Positions 8,355 through 17,153 of a stretch of 64,000 nucleotides of DNA are shown here, one piece after another. Each line of letters starts with the position of its first letter. The first letter of the stretch is position 1. This DNA is from CAHJXF01 sp038225855 (lineage in GTDB: Bacteria; Pseudomonadota; Gammaproteobacteria; Burkholderiales; Burkholderiaceae_D): contig JBBRQU010000011.1 in NCBI GenBank assembly GCA_038225855.1, positions 32,937-96,936 of the forward strand, given 5' to 3'. The notes under the pieces were generated by a model. That model searched no databases. It had not been told where the DNA came from and saw only the letters and a program-made list of their open reading frames with translations. Made by a program: the position numbers and the translations under genes.

Positions 8355-9923
8355 TTACGGGTGATACGCGGACTCGCCGTGCGACGAAATGTCGAGACCT
8401 TCACGCTCTTCCTCTTCCGGAACGCGCAGGCCGATCACGAGATTGACGATGAAGTACGACAGCGCCGCGACGACGCCGGACCACACCAGCGTGACGCCCA
8501 CGCCGGTGGCCTGCACGACGAGCTGATCCCACATCGCATAGTCGGGCGATGCCTTGTTGGTGACGTAATCCCAGATGCCCTGGCCGCCGAGACTGGGCGC
8601 AGCGAGCACGCCGGTCATGATCGCGCCGAGAATCCCGCCCACGCCGTGCACGCCGAACACGTCGAGTGCATCGTCGGCGCCGAGCATGCGTTTCAATCCC
8701 GACACGCCCCACAGGCAGATGACACCGGCCATGAGACCCAGCACGATCGCACCCATCGGACCGATGAAGCCGCACGCCGGCGTCACCGCGACCAGCCCCG
8801 CGACCGCACCCGATGCGCCGCCCAGCATCGAGGGCTTGCCCTTGATGATCCACTCGGCAAAGCTCCATGCGAGCACCGCGGCGGCGGTTGCGAGCAGCGT
8901 GTTCACGAACGCGAGCGCTGCGACGTCGCCGGCTTCGAGGGCCGAGCCTGCGTTGAAACCGAACCAGCCTACCCACAGCAGCGAGGCGCCGATCATCGTC
9001 ATCGTCAGGCTGTGCGGCGCCATCGACTCGCGCCCCAGGCCGATGCGCTTGCCGACGAAGTAGGCGCCCACGAGGCCTGCGATGCCGGCGTTGATGTGGA
9101 CCACCGTTCCGCCCGCGAAGTCGAGCGCGCCCTTCTGCCACATGAAGCCGCCCTTCGCGGTTTCCGACGCGAGCGTGGCGGCGTCCTTGATGCCGTCCGG
9201 ACCCGGCCAGAACCACACCATGTGCGCGATCGGCAGATAGGCGAACGTGAACCACAGCACGGCGAACAGCAGCACCGCCGAGAACTTCATGCGCTCGGCG
9301 AACGCGCCGACGACGAGACCGACCGTGATCGCCGCGAACGTCGCCTCGAACGCGACGTAGATATATTCGGGGATGACGGTCGCCTTGGTGAAGGTTGCCG
9401 CGGTCGTGAAGCTACCCTTGCTGAAGTCGAAGATGCCCTTGAGAAAAATGCGATCGGTGCCGCCGATGAAAGCATTGCCTTCGGTGAACGCGAAGCTGTA
9501 GCCGTAGATCGCCCAGAGCACCGAGATCAGCGCGAAGATCACGAACACCTGCATCAACACGCTCAGCATGTTCTTCGAGCGCACCAGACCGCCATAGAAC
9601 AACGCGAGGCCCGGGATCGTCATCAGGATGACGAATGCGGTCGCGACGATCATCCACGCGGTATCACCCTTGTTGGGGACGGGAGCAGCGACAGCGGGTG
9701 CAGCGACAACGGGTGCAGCAGGCGCCGAAGCCGTGGCTGCCGTAGGTGCAGGCGCTTCCGTGGTTGCTGCGGGAGGCGTTGTCGCTTGCGCGAGCAACAC
9801 CGTCGCCGGTTGCATGGGTTTAGTCCCGGCCGCCGCATCCGCCGTGACGCCGGCCGCCAGCGCCGAGACCGCAGGACACGCGATAACCAGCCACGCGAGC
9901 GTGGTCAGCACAATCTTTTTCAT
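8355..9923 (-). CDS. amtB: Ammonium transporter with N-terminal signal peptide
   Basis: An inner-membrane Amt/Rh-family channel of 522 residues. A cleavable signal peptide (MKKIVLTTLAWLVIACPAVSALAAG) is followed by an Ala/Pro/Thr-rich linker to about residue 85. Eleven predicted membrane helices then include FYGGLVRSKN, DFAGGTVVHINAGIAGLVG, GWFGFNAGSAL and the late HGVGGILGAI His. The start at 9923 is preceded by a strong AAGGGGAAG site; an upstream Met at 9941 is less likely. It is 30 bp behind glnK, the classic pairing in which the PII protein gates the channel. The periplasmic linker is longer than in E. coli AmtB. Confidence 0.97.
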   Translation of the reverse strand: MKKIVLTTLAWLVIACPAVSALAAGVTADAAAGTKPMQPATVLLAQATTPPAATTEAPAPTAATASAPAAPVVAAPAVAAPVPNKGDTAWMIVATAFVILMTIPGLALFYGGLVRSKNMLSVLMQVFVIFALISVLWAIYGYSFAFTEGNAFIGGTDRIFLKGIFDFSKGSFTTAATFTKATVIPEYIYVAFEATFAAITVGLVVGAFAERMKFSAVLLFAVLWFTFAYLPIAHMVWFWPGPDGIKDAATLASETAKGGFMWQKGALDFAGGTVVHINAGIAGLVGAYFVGKRIGLGRESMAPHSLTMTMIGASLLWVGWFGFNAGSALEAGDVAALAFVNTLLATAAAVLAWSFAEWIIKGKPSMLGGASGAVAGLVAVTPACGFIGPMGAIVLGLMAGVICLWGVSGLKRMLGADDALDVFGVHGVGGILGAIMTGVLAAPSLGGQGIWDYVTNKASPDYAMWDQLVVQATGVGVTLVWSGVVAALSYFIVNLVIGLRVPEEEEREGLDISSHGESAYHP

Positions 9924-9953
9924 CAACTTCCCCTTGATCAAGAACCTGGATTC

Positions 9954-10292
9954 CTACAGCGCGTCCTGGCCGGTCTCGCCGGTGCGAATGCGAACGACCT
10001 GCTCGAGGTCATAGACGAACACCTTGCCGTCGCCGATCTTTCCGGTGCGCGCCGAGGTCTCGATCGCTTCGATCGCACGCTCGACGAGTTCGTCCGAGAC
10101 GGCCGCTTCGATCTTCACCTTGGGCAGGAAGTCGACGACATACTCGGCGCCTCGATAGAGCTCGGTATGTCCCTTCTGCCGGCCGAAGCCCTTGACCTCG
10201 GTCACCGTGATGCCCTGCACGCCGATGCCCGAAAGCGCCTCGCGGACCTCATCGAGCTTGAACGGTTTGATGATTGCGGTAATCAGTTTCAT
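9954..10292 (-). CDS. glnK: Nitrogen regulatory PII protein
   Basis: A 112-residue PII protein that senses 2-oxoglutarate and ATP/ADP and binds AmtB. The uridylylation site Tyr51 lies in the T-loop (GHTELYRGAEYVVDFLPK). The PII signatures KPFKLDEVREAL and GKIGDGKVFVYDLEQVVRIRTGE are complete. It sits between a porin gene and amtB, downstream of a sigma-54 promoter, which favours GlnK over a constitutive GlnB. No glnD or ntrBC is in the window. Confidence 0.96.
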   Translation of the reverse strand: MKLITAIIKPFKLDEVREALSGIGVQGITVTEVKGFGRQKGHTELYRGAEYVVDFLPKVKIEAAVSDELVERAIEAIETSARTGKIGDGKVFVYDLEQVVRIRTGETGQDAL

Positions 10293-10322
10293 GTTTCGTC
10301 CCTATCCATTGACGAGCTCCAA

Positions 10323-11498
10323 TCAGAATTTGTAGAGGAATTCCAATCCCGCCGAGCGCTGCGTGTCGGACTTGGCGCCATTGGATTTCAGGAACACGAA
10401 GTGATCGGATCGGTCGCCTCGAAGTTCCGCGCGCAATTCGATGTTCTTGGTCGGCAGGTACGCCGCGGTGATCGTGGCTTCCTTCCACTTCTGAACGAAG
10501 CCCGTGCGATAGCCGTCCTTGTCGTCGAAATATTCTCCGCGCAACGACACGCGCCATTGATCGTTGAACTGAAAGTTGAGATAGCCCGCGATGCCTTGCC
10601 ACTTGGCTTGCCCGCCGCTCGCGCTGCCCTTCTCCTGCGTCCCGTAGTCGTAGTTCGCGACGAGGGTGAGCTGCTCGGTGATCTTGTAGCTGCCGACCAG
10701 ATCGATGAGATTGCGCGTGCCTTGCGCGTCGCTCTTCGGATAGTTCGTCACGCGCTCCTTGCCACTGTAGAAGGAGCCCGTCAGGCTGAGCGGCTCGACC
10801 GGAGTCCAGACCGCGCCGAGCTCGAGGGTCTTGCCGCCATTGGGGTCCTTGAACGCGTCCCAGCCTTGATTGACGCCGCCGAGCACCGTCAACTGATCGT
10901 TGAGCTTGTAGGTCGCACGCACGCCGGTATGCGTGAACGGGATCGCGTAGCCGAACAGAATGGAGCGCGAGAAATTCGTGTCGCCATCGCTCTTGATGAC
11001 TTCGGCGCCCGCATTGGTGACGAATTTTCCGGCGATGATCGAGAAGGGCGCCGCTCCGAAATGCACATAGGCCTGGGTCGCGTCGAAACGCTTCTTGACC
11101 CCCGCTGCCGGGCCTCTGGCCCTGTCGATGGTTCCGTAGGCGGCGATGGTATCGGCGTCCTTGCCGATCGTGACGTCGACGAGACCGCCGAAGCCATCGT
11201 CGGGAAGTTTCGCGAGTTGCAGATCGATGGCCTGCAAGGTGAGCTTGTTGCCCTCGAAGTCGAACACGCGACTATTGACCCCGCTGCCGAACTTGCCCGT
11301 GCCCAACAGTCGGGTGTAGCCCACATCGATGTGGCCGGTCAGGTCGAACCCGCCGATCGAGAAAATCGCCGGGGGCGGTGCAGGCGGTTCGACCTTGGGA
11401 TTATCGGCAGTCGCGGTTTGCGCGAAGGCCGTCGTCATTACGGATGCTGTGGCCATCAACAGAACACCGGCGCTGCCAGCGATCACTTTGTTTTTCAT
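10323..11498 (-). CDS. Outer-membrane beta-barrel porin of the nitrogen-regulated glnK-amtB operon
   Basis: A 391-residue exported protein with a Sec signal peptide (first 26 residues, ending VMTTAFAQ). Alternating beta strands run through it, and it ends in aromatic ...LEFLYKF, the usual C-terminal Phe signature for BAM insertion. It resembles the OmpL-like beta-barrel porin-2 family, with FDLTGHIDVGYTRLL near the start and VRATYKLNDQLTVLGGVNQGWD in the middle. It is the first gene behind the sigma-54 promoter and precedes glnK by 30 bp. I infer a role in passage of ammonium or small nitrogenous solutes across the outer membrane under nitrogen limitation. Confidence 0.85.
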   Translation of the reverse strand: MKNKVIAGSAGVLLMATASVMTTAFAQTATADNPKVEPPAPPPAIFSIGGFDLTGHIDVGYTRLLGTGKFGSGVNSRVFDFEGNKLTLQAIDLQLAKLPDDGFGGLVDVTIGKDADTIAAYGTIDRARGPAAGVKKRFDATQAYVHFGAAPFSIIAGKFVTNAGAEVIKSDGDTNFSRSILFGYAIPFTHTGVRATYKLNDQLTVLGGVNQGWDAFKDPNGGKTLELGAVWTPVEPLSLTGSFYSGKERVTNYPKSDAQGTRNLIDLVGSYKITEQLTLVANYDYGTQEKGSASGGQAKWQGIAGYLNFQFNDQWRVSLRGEYFDDKDGYRTGFVQKWKEATITAAYLPTKNIELRAELRGDRSDHFVFLKSNGAKSDTQRSAGLEFLYKF

Positions 11499-11531
11499 GC
11501 GTGAAAAGCTCCGCGAGAGGATCGAACTTCA

Positions 11532-11614
11532 TGCATCGCAAGACGTGTGCCATGCGATGCAACGCGGGCTGTCCGGCACAGGAACGGCCGATTGCGATGC
11601 CTCGATGCATCGCA
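11532..11614. promoter_or_regulatory. Repeated TGCATCGCA/TGCGATGCA half-sites around the sigma-54 promoter
   Basis: TGCATCGCA (11532-11540) and TGCGATGCA (11553-11561) form an inverted repeat enclosing the -24/-12 element. A second inverted repeat, TGCGATGC (11593-11600) with GCATCGCA (11607-11614), lies 40-60 bp further upstream. The latter contains a TGC-N11-GCA pattern, the spacing of NtrC sites. It is a candidate enhancer, but binding is inferred only. Confidence 0.5.
11538..11552 (-). promoter_or_regulatory. Sigma-54 (RpoN) promoter of porin-glnK-amtB
   Basis: The minus strand reads TGGCACACGTCTTGC, an exact match to the -24/-12 consensus TGGCAC-N5-TTGC. It lies about 40 bp upstream of the porin start, which has its own GGAG ribosome site. 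The downstream genes glnK and amtB are typical NtrC/RpoN targets. Confidence 0.85.
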
Positions 11615-11664
11615 CGCACGGTTTCGGTTCGAGGCGTCCACTTTGGGGCGCGCCGTGCGGCTCT

Positions 11665-13284
11665 TCAGTGCGCGCCTGCGGCCGCTTCGCTCGCGGCCCC
11701 GCTTTTCACCGGTCGCGCAAGCCAGACGACAGCGATCAACCCGACGAACAGCAACGACGACGCGTAGAAGATGTCGTTGGCCGACAGCATGTAGGCCTGC
11801 ACGTCGATGGTTCGATTGATCGCGGCCAGCGCCTGATCCATCGACAGGCCGTTGGCCTGCAAGCCCTGGATGTATTGAGTCGCGGCCGGGCTGCCGTTGT
11901 TGATCGCCTCGGTCAGTCGTGCGTGATGCAGGACCGCGCGGTCCTCCCACAAAGTGGTCGCGATCGACGTCCCGAATGCGCCCGCGGTGATGCGCGCGAA
12001 GTTCGAAAGCCCCGAAGCCGCGGGGATGCGATCGGGCGTCAGGCCCGACAGCGTCAACGTGACGAGAGGGATGAAGAAGAACGCCACCGCCGCGCCCTGG
12101 ATGATGATCGGCCGCACGAGATAGCCGAAGTCCGCCTGCGTGTTGTAGAAGGTCCGCATGAACAACGCGAGTCCGAAGACGAGAAAGGCGATCGTCGCGA
12201 AGATGCGTGGATCGACCTTGCCGATGGTCTTGCCGATCAATGGCGACAGCAGGATCGCCAACAGCCCTACCGGTGCGACCAGCAGGCCAGCCTCGGTCGC
12301 GGTATAGCCCATGTACTGTTGCAGCCACAGCGGCATCAACACCACATTGCCGAAGAACACGCCGTAGCCGAGCGCGAGCGTCAAGGTGCCGGTCCAGAAG
12401 TTGCGCCGCTGGAAGAGCCGGAGATCGACGACCGGATGATCGTTGTCGACCAGCTCCCACACGAGGAAGCAGGCGAACGCGATCACCGAAGTCGTTGCAA
12501 GCCCGACGATGAACGCCGAGTTGAACCAGTCGAGCTCCTTGCCCTTGTCGAGCATGATCTGCAGCGACCCGACCCAGATCACCAAGAGGCCGAGGCCCAC
12601 GCCATCGATCGGCAATTTCTTCGTGGGCGTATCGCGATCCTGAAAGATGATCCACGTCACCCACGCGGCGAGCAGACCGACCGGTATGTTGATGTAGAAG
12701 ATCCATGGCCACGAAATGTTGTCGGTGATCCAGCCGCCCAGCACCGGGCCCATCACCGGCGCGACCAGGGTCGTGATCGACCAGATCGCGAGCGCCATGC
12801 CGGCCTGCGCTTTCGGATAGCTCGACAACAACAGTGCCTGCGACAAGGGAATCATCGGACCTGCGACGAAGCCCTGGATGACGCGAAAGAAAATCAGCAT
12901 CTCGAGCGACGGCGCGAGCCCGCACAGCCACGACGAGACGACGAATAGCAGCACCGACGCGATGAACAGACGCACGGCGCCAAAGCGCTGCGAGAGCCAG
13001 CCGGTCAAAGGCAACGCGATCGCGTTGGCCACCGCGAACGATGTGATGACCCAGGTCGCCTGCGTCGTCGAGACGCCGAGGTCGCCTGCGATCGACGACA
13101 GCGACACGTTGGCGATCGACGTGTCGAGCACGTTCATGAACGTCGCCAGCGCGAGCGAGATCGTGCCCGCGATCTTGGCGGCGCCGACCAGCGGCGGGTA
13201 GTCGCCGGTGGGTCGGGGGCGCGAGGGCGCGGGCCTCGAAGGCAACGCCGGCGCCGCACTTGCGCCTGAGTTCGCAGTGCTCAT
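11665..13284 (-). CDS. emrB: DHA2-family MFS drug efflux transporter (EmrB type)
   Basis: A 539-residue inner-membrane proton-drug antiporter with about 14 predicted helices after a Pro/Ala-rich cytoplasmic N-terminus. Family motifs are LDTSIANVSLSSIAGDLG, TQATWVITSFAVANAIALPLTGWLSQRFG and GPVLGGWITDNISWPWIFYINIP (motif C region of DHA2 pumps). It is the last gene of the marR-OMF-emrA-emrB operon. With the periplasmic adaptor and outer-membrane factor it should form a complete tripartite pump. The substrate cannot be read from sequence. Confidence 0.94.
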   Translation of the reverse strand: MSTANSGASAAPALPSRPAPSRPRPTGDYPPLVGAAKIAGTISLALATFMNVLDTSIANVSLSSIAGDLGVSTTQATWVITSFAVANAIALPLTGWLSQRFGAVRLFIASVLLFVVSSWLCGLAPSLEMLIFFRVIQGFVAGPMIPLSQALLLSSYPKAQAGMALAIWSITTLVAPVMGPVLGGWITDNISWPWIFYINIPVGLLAAWVTWIIFQDRDTPTKKLPIDGVGLGLLVIWVGSLQIMLDKGKELDWFNSAFIVGLATTSVIAFACFLVWELVDNDHPVVDLRLFQRRNFWTGTLTLALGYGVFFGNVVLMPLWLQQYMGYTATEAGLLVAPVGLLAILLSPLIGKTIGKVDPRIFATIAFLVFGLALFMRTFYNTQADFGYLVRPIIIQGAAVAFFFIPLVTLTLSGLTPDRIPAASGLSNFARITAGAFGTSIATTLWEDRAVLHHARLTEAINNGSPAATQYIQGLQANGLSMDQALAAINRTIDVQAYMLSANDIFYASSLLFVGLIAVVWLARPVKSGAASEAAAGAH

Positions 13285-13318
13285 CGTCTGTTATGCAGTG
13301 ATGGGGGCGATCAACATC

Positions 13319-13404
13319 CGTCGTCCCGGCGCAGGCCGGGATCCAAGTTTCGGCGCACGCGCGACGAAGCGGCAACTTGGGCCCCGGCCTTCGCCGGGGA
13401 GACC
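13319..13404. repeat. REP/BIME-like paired palindrome, copy B
   Basis: Two outward pairs, GTCCCGGCGCAGGCCGGGATCC and GGCCCCGGCCTTCGCCGGGGAG, are joined by about 40 bp. ...CCAAGTT and AACTTGG form an inner inverted repeat. It fills the gap between emrA and emrB, so the element is transcribed within the operon. Confidence 0.75.
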
Positions 13405-13418
13405 GGTCTGCCGGGATC

Positions 13419-14762
13419 TCACTGACGCACCAAAGTCTTTGCGACCGTTGCGCCGTGCGCCGCAGCCGCGACGTTTCCGCCGCTCGCAGCCTGCCCGCCC
13501 AGATTGGCCGCGATGACGCGCGCGATCAAGTCGTCGGCCGCATGCGTGTCGGGCGCAAACGCCTGCGTTTGATAGGAGGGCGCGCCGCGAGACGCGAGAC
13601 GCTGCGTACTCGCGAGCTGCTCGCCGCTCTGATCGGAGGTGTCGACTTGCGCGACCACCGACAGGCCCACGCGCAGCGGATGATCAGCAAGCTGCTTCGC
13701 ATCGAGCGCGATACGAACCGGCACGCGCTGGACCACCTTGATCCAGTTGCCGGTTGCATTCTGCGCAGGCAGCAACGAGAACGCACTGCCGGTTCCCGCG
13801 GAGAGGCCCACGATCTTGCCGCTGTACTCGACCTTGCCGCCATAGAGATCGGCCTCGAGCGTGACCGGCTGTCCGATACGCATCCTGCGCAATTGCACTT
13901 CCTTGAAGTTCGCATCGACCCAGAGCTGATCGAGCGCGACGATCGCCATCAGCGGTGTTCCCGGCGAGACGCGTTGCCCGAGCTGCACCGAGCGCTTGGC
14001 GACCTGTCCGGACACCGGTGAAGGCAGCGTGCCGCGCTCGAGCGCGAGATAGGCCTCGCGAACTTTCGCCGCCGCCCGCATCACGCTCGGGTGCCGGGCG
14101 ACGCTGGTGCCTTCGGTCAATGTCTGATTCGACGCGAGCTGTTCCCTGGCGGCGCGAACGCCCGCATCGGCCGCGGCGAGCGCGCTCCTGGCGCTGTCGA
14201 GTTCGGTCTCGACATGCTGGAGTTCTTCTCTCGACACGGCGCCCGAGGCGACCAGCGCGGCGCGGCGCTTGTAGTCGTCTCGCGCGCGTTCGAGCGCGGC
14301 GTTGGCCTTGATGGTGTCGGCCTGGCGTGTGGCGATGTTGGCCGCGAGCGTGCCGTTGTTGGCGAAGACGTTGCGCACTTCGCGCACCGTCTGCGCGAGT
14401 TGCGCCTCGGCCTGATCGAGCGCGACGCGTGCATCGCTGGCATCGAGGACCACGAGCTCCTGGCCTTGCTTGACGATGTCGGTGTCGTCGGCCTTGATCG
14501 CGACGACGGTGCCTGCGACCTGGGGTGTGACCTGCACGACGTTGCCCGCGACGTAGGCATCGTCGGTCGATTGGTAGTGGCTGCCCACGAGGAACCACCA
14601 CGCGCCGTAACCGATGCCCACCACCACCGCCACCAGCGCGATCATCAGCAGCATGCGAGTGCGCCTGGCCCCGTTCTGCGGCTTGCGCTTCGCCGAAGGC
14701 GCGGCCGCGCCTGCGTCCGCAGGGGGCGATCGATCGCTATGGTTCGATGGGGTATCGCTCAT
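13419..14762 (-). CDS. emrA: HlyD/EmrA-family periplasmic adaptor of the efflux pump
   Basis: A 447-residue membrane fusion protein. A Ser/Pro-rich cytoplasmic start, one anchor helix at about 37-57 and the EmrA signature YQSTDDAYVAGNVVQVTPQVAG are followed by a coiled-coil hairpin (about 110-230, rich in Ala/Gln/Arg). The barrel domain has SPVSGQVAKRSVQLGQRVSPGTPL. The start at 14762 has a good AAGGA site; the longer frame from 14801 lacks one. A His/Ala-rich tail ends the protein. It links EmrB to the outer-membrane factor encoded just upstream. Confidence 0.94.
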   Translation of the reverse strand: MSDTPSNHSDRSPPADAGAAAPSAKRKPQNGARRTRMLLMIALVAVVVGIGYGAWWFLVGSHYQSTDDAYVAGNVVQVTPQVAGTVVAIKADDTDIVKQGQELVVLDASDARVALDQAEAQLAQTVREVRNVFANNGTLAANIATRQADTIKANAALERARDDYKRRAALVASGAVSREELQHVETELDSARSALAAADAGVRAAREQLASNQTLTEGTSVARHPSVMRAAAKVREAYLALERGTLPSPVSGQVAKRSVQLGQRVSPGTPLMAIVALDQLWVDANFKEVQLRRMRIGQPVTLEADLYGGKVEYSGKIVGLSAGTGSAFSLLPAQNATGNWIKVVQRVPVRIALDAKQLADHPLRVGLSVVAQVDTSDQSGEQLASTQRLASRGAPSYQTQAFAPDTHAADDLIARVIAANLGGQAASGGNVAAAAHGATVAKTLVRQ

Positions 14763-14817
14763 GAAATGTTCCTTGATTAAATCGGCGGCGCCCAGGCGCA
14801 CGCCCGCGTCGCACGGT

Positions 14818-16509
14818 TCAGCGCGCCGCGAGCGGAGGCGGCCCGGCGCCGTCGGAGGCGTTGCCGCGTACCTCGTCGTAAGCCGCGCTGCGATAACCGC
14901 CGCCTAGCGCGCGCGCGAGCGCGACGTCGAGTTCGAGGATGCGTGCGTGCAATTCGGCGTCGGCGCGCTGCTGCTGCAGCACCGAGGTCTGTGCATTGAG
15001 CACCGTGAGATAGGTCGACAGGCCGGCCTTGTAGCGCACCACTGCGACGTCATAGGCCTCTTCGGTCTTGACGCGCGCGAGCTCCTGATCGGCAAGCTGG
15101 GCGTCGACTGCTTGCAGCGACACGACCTGATCGGCCACGTCCCGGACCGCATCGACCAGCGTCGCGTTGTATTGCTCGACGGCTGCGTCGTACTCGGCGT
15201 TCCTGCCGGCGAGATTCGCGCGCAGCCGCCCGCCTTCGAAGATCGGCAAGCTCACTGCCGGGCCGGCCGAAAAATTGCGACTCGAGGTATCGAGAAAGTG
15301 CGACGCGCCCAATGCGAGCAGCCCCGCCGACGCAACCAGGTTGATGTTCGGATAGAACTGCGCCCTCGCCGCATCGATCTGACCGCGCGCGGCCTCGACT
15401 CTCCAGCGCGCCGCCGCGAGGTCGGGGCGACGGCCGATCAGTTCGGCCGGCAGCGACGCCGGCAAGACGATCGCGCTGCTGCCTTTTCCCGCCGGCGTCC
15501 CGATGTCGCGCCCACGGTCCGGACCCTTGCCGAGCAAGGCTGCAAGCTGGTTGCGGACCAGGCCGATCGATTCGTCGATCTGCGCGAGATCGACGCGCGA
15601 GGTAGGCAGCGCGGCCTCGGCCTGACGCAACTCCGCATTGGTGTCGAGTCCCGCATCGAAGCGCTGCCTGGCGAGCGACAACACGTTCTCGCGCTGACGG
15701 ATCGCCGAGAGCGTCACGTCGCGCAGGCTCGCCAGACGCTGCAACTGAAACCAGGTCCGCGCGATCGACGTCGTGATCGCCAGACGCGCTGCCTGTGCAT
15801 CGGCCTGGGCGACGTGGACCTGCGAGCGAGCCGTTGCGATCGCGGCGCGGTTGCGACCCCAGAAGTCGAGCTCGAAGCGCAGATCGACGGTCGCCTGATT
15901 GAGCGTACGCGTCGAGCCGCCCAGCGGCGGCGGATAGATGTAGTGCTCGGAGAAGCGCTCGCGCATCGAACTGGCGTTCAAGTCGAGACTCGGCAGGTCG
16001 CGCGACTCGGCGCCGCGAGCTGCGGCGTGAGCGCTACGCAGACGCGCCTGCGCGAGTCGAAGATTGATCGCACCGCTTTCGTTCAGCGCTTCATCGATCA
16101 GCGCGTTCAGTTGCGGATCGTTGAATTGCTTCCACCACAGGTCCGCGGGCCACGCGTCATCCGTCGCTCGGGTCGCCGTGGCAGCGGCCAGCGTCTTCGA
16201 GGTTTCAAGCTGCGCGCCGTCGACGATTTCGGCGCGCACGCGGGATCCATCGTGCGCGTCGTCGAAGCTCGCGCAGCCGCCCAGCAGCATCGCGGTCGCA
16301 ATCGCCATCCACACCACGACGCTTTGCAGGAGCGCCCAGACCGCGAGCTCCACCCGCAACAGCGGCAACAAGGGGCGCACGCCGGAATGTACGTAACCCC
16401 GCACGCCACGCGCGCCCGCGCGCAAAGCCTCACGCGGATGCGCATGGATCAAGCAATGCATCATGTCCATGCTCCTCATTCCGATGAGATCGAAGAGCGC
16501 CATCAACAT
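14818..16509 (-). CDS. Outer-membrane efflux lipoprotein of the NodT/OprM family
   Basis: A TolC-like outer-membrane channel with two OEP repeats (about residues 110-300 and 320-510 of 563). Family motifs are WWKQFNDPQLNALIDEAL, LDLNASSMRERFSEHY, FELDFWGRNRAA, IGRRPDLAAARWRVEAARG and FEGGRLRANL. A hydrophobic segment ends in LLGGCASF, a lipobox giving a lipidated Cys. If translation starts at 16509, overlapping the marR stop by 7 bp, the pre-lipobox region is about 78 residues, unusually long. The Mets at 16503, 16479 or close to the lipobox are alternatives. Confidence 0.88.
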   Translation of the reverse strand: MLMALFDLIGMRSMDMMHCLIHAHPREALRAGARGVRGYVHSGVRPLLPLLRVELAVWALLQSVVVWMAIATAMLLGGCASFDDAHDGSRVRAEIVDGAQLETSKTLAAATATRATDDAWPADLWWKQFNDPQLNALIDEALNESGAINLRLAQARLRSAHAAARGAESRDLPSLDLNASSMRERFSEHYIYPPPLGGSTRTLNQATVDLRFELDFWGRNRAAIATARSQVHVAQADAQAARLAITTSIARTWFQLQRLASLRDVTLSAIRQRENVLSLARQRFDAGLDTNAELRQAEAALPTSRVDLAQIDESIGLVRNQLAALLGKGPDRGRDIGTPAGKGSSAIVLPASLPAELIGRRPDLAAARWRVEAARGQIDAARAQFYPNINLVASAGLLALGASHFLDTSSRNFSAGPAVSLPIFEGGRLRANLAGRNAEYDAAVEQYNATLVDAVRDVADQVVSLQAVDAQLADQELARVKTEEAYDVAVVRYKAGLSTYLTVLNAQTSVLQQQRADAELHARILELDVALARALGGGYRSAAYDEVRGNASDGAGPPPLAAR

Positions 16510-16982
16510 GTCGGTCCTCGATTGGCGATCATGCGGCGCAGGAAACCCTTGAACACTTCCAGCTCGTCGACCGAAAAACCTTCGAGATGCCGGTTGAGCA
16601 CCTTGACGATCGCCGCGACCAGGCGCTCGGCCATGCGCTTGCCGCTCGCGGTCAATTCGAGTTGCACGCGACGTCGATCGTCGGTGCTGCGCGTGCGGCT
16701 GATCAGGTCCTTGGCTTCGAGGCGGTCGAGCATGCGCGTCATCGAACCGGTGTCGCATTCCATGCCGCGCGCGAGCATCGCGGCGGTGTCGCCGCGGTCT
16801 TTAAGGATCATCAGCAGCACGCCCCATTGCTCATAGGTCACGTCGTGATCGGCGATCTCGCGTTCGACCGCGGCGCTCAGCATCGAGCGCACGCGCTTGA
16901 GCAGATAGCCGATGCTCTCGTCGATCGCAAAATCGGCGACGCGATAGAGCGGTGCGGGTTTGACGGGTTCGCGGGGGGCCAT
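16503..16982 (-). CDS. MarR-family transcriptional repressor of the efflux operon
   Basis: A 159-residue winged-helix regulator with the MarR core EQWGVLLMILKDRGDTAAMLA, a recognition helix region DTGSMTRMLDRLEAKDLI and the wing RTRSTDDRRRVQLELT. It is the first gene of the marR-OMF-emrA-emrB operon, and its upstream region holds several near-perfect palindromes, so autorepression is the natural inference. No strong ribosome site is seen before the ATG. Confidence 0.93.
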   Translation of the reverse strand: MAPREPVKPAPLYRVADFAIDESIGYLLKRVRSMLSAAVEREIADHDVTYEQWGVLLMILKDRGDTAAMLARGMECDTGSMTRMLDRLEAKDLISRTRSTDDRRRVQLELTASGKRMAERLVAAIVKVLNRHLEGFSVDELEVFKGFLRRMIANRGPTC

Positions 16983-17017
16983 GAAAATTTTCTGGATAGG
17001 GGATTGCCGGGCGGTTG

Positions 17018-17065
17018 CTGCCTAGGCAGTAATATACGCTGCCTAGGCAGCAACTGCCTATACAG
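17018..17065. promoter_or_regulatory. Multi-palindrome MarR operator between marR and the divergent reductase gene
   Basis: The perfect 12-bp palindrome CTGCCTAGGCAG occurs twice (17018-17029 and 17039-17050) with centres 21 bp apart. A degenerate third copy, CTGCCTATACAG, lies at 17054-17065. A TATATT on the minus strand between the first two is a candidate -10 for marR, so bound repressor would cover the promoter. Confidence 0.75.
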
Positions 17066-17153
17066 AATATTTCTGGTTGCCATACCGGAAGGCGTATAAC
17101 GTCGGCGCGAAAGCCGTTTGCCGGTCAGGTCACCTCAACCAGAAAGGAAAACC

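Noticed and set aside
8361..11504. A 1047-codon open frame on the plus strand
   Set aside because: It runs antisense to amtB, glnK and the porin gene, all with clear family motifs. The product is Arg/Glu/His-rich without domains, the usual shadow of GC-rich codon bias.
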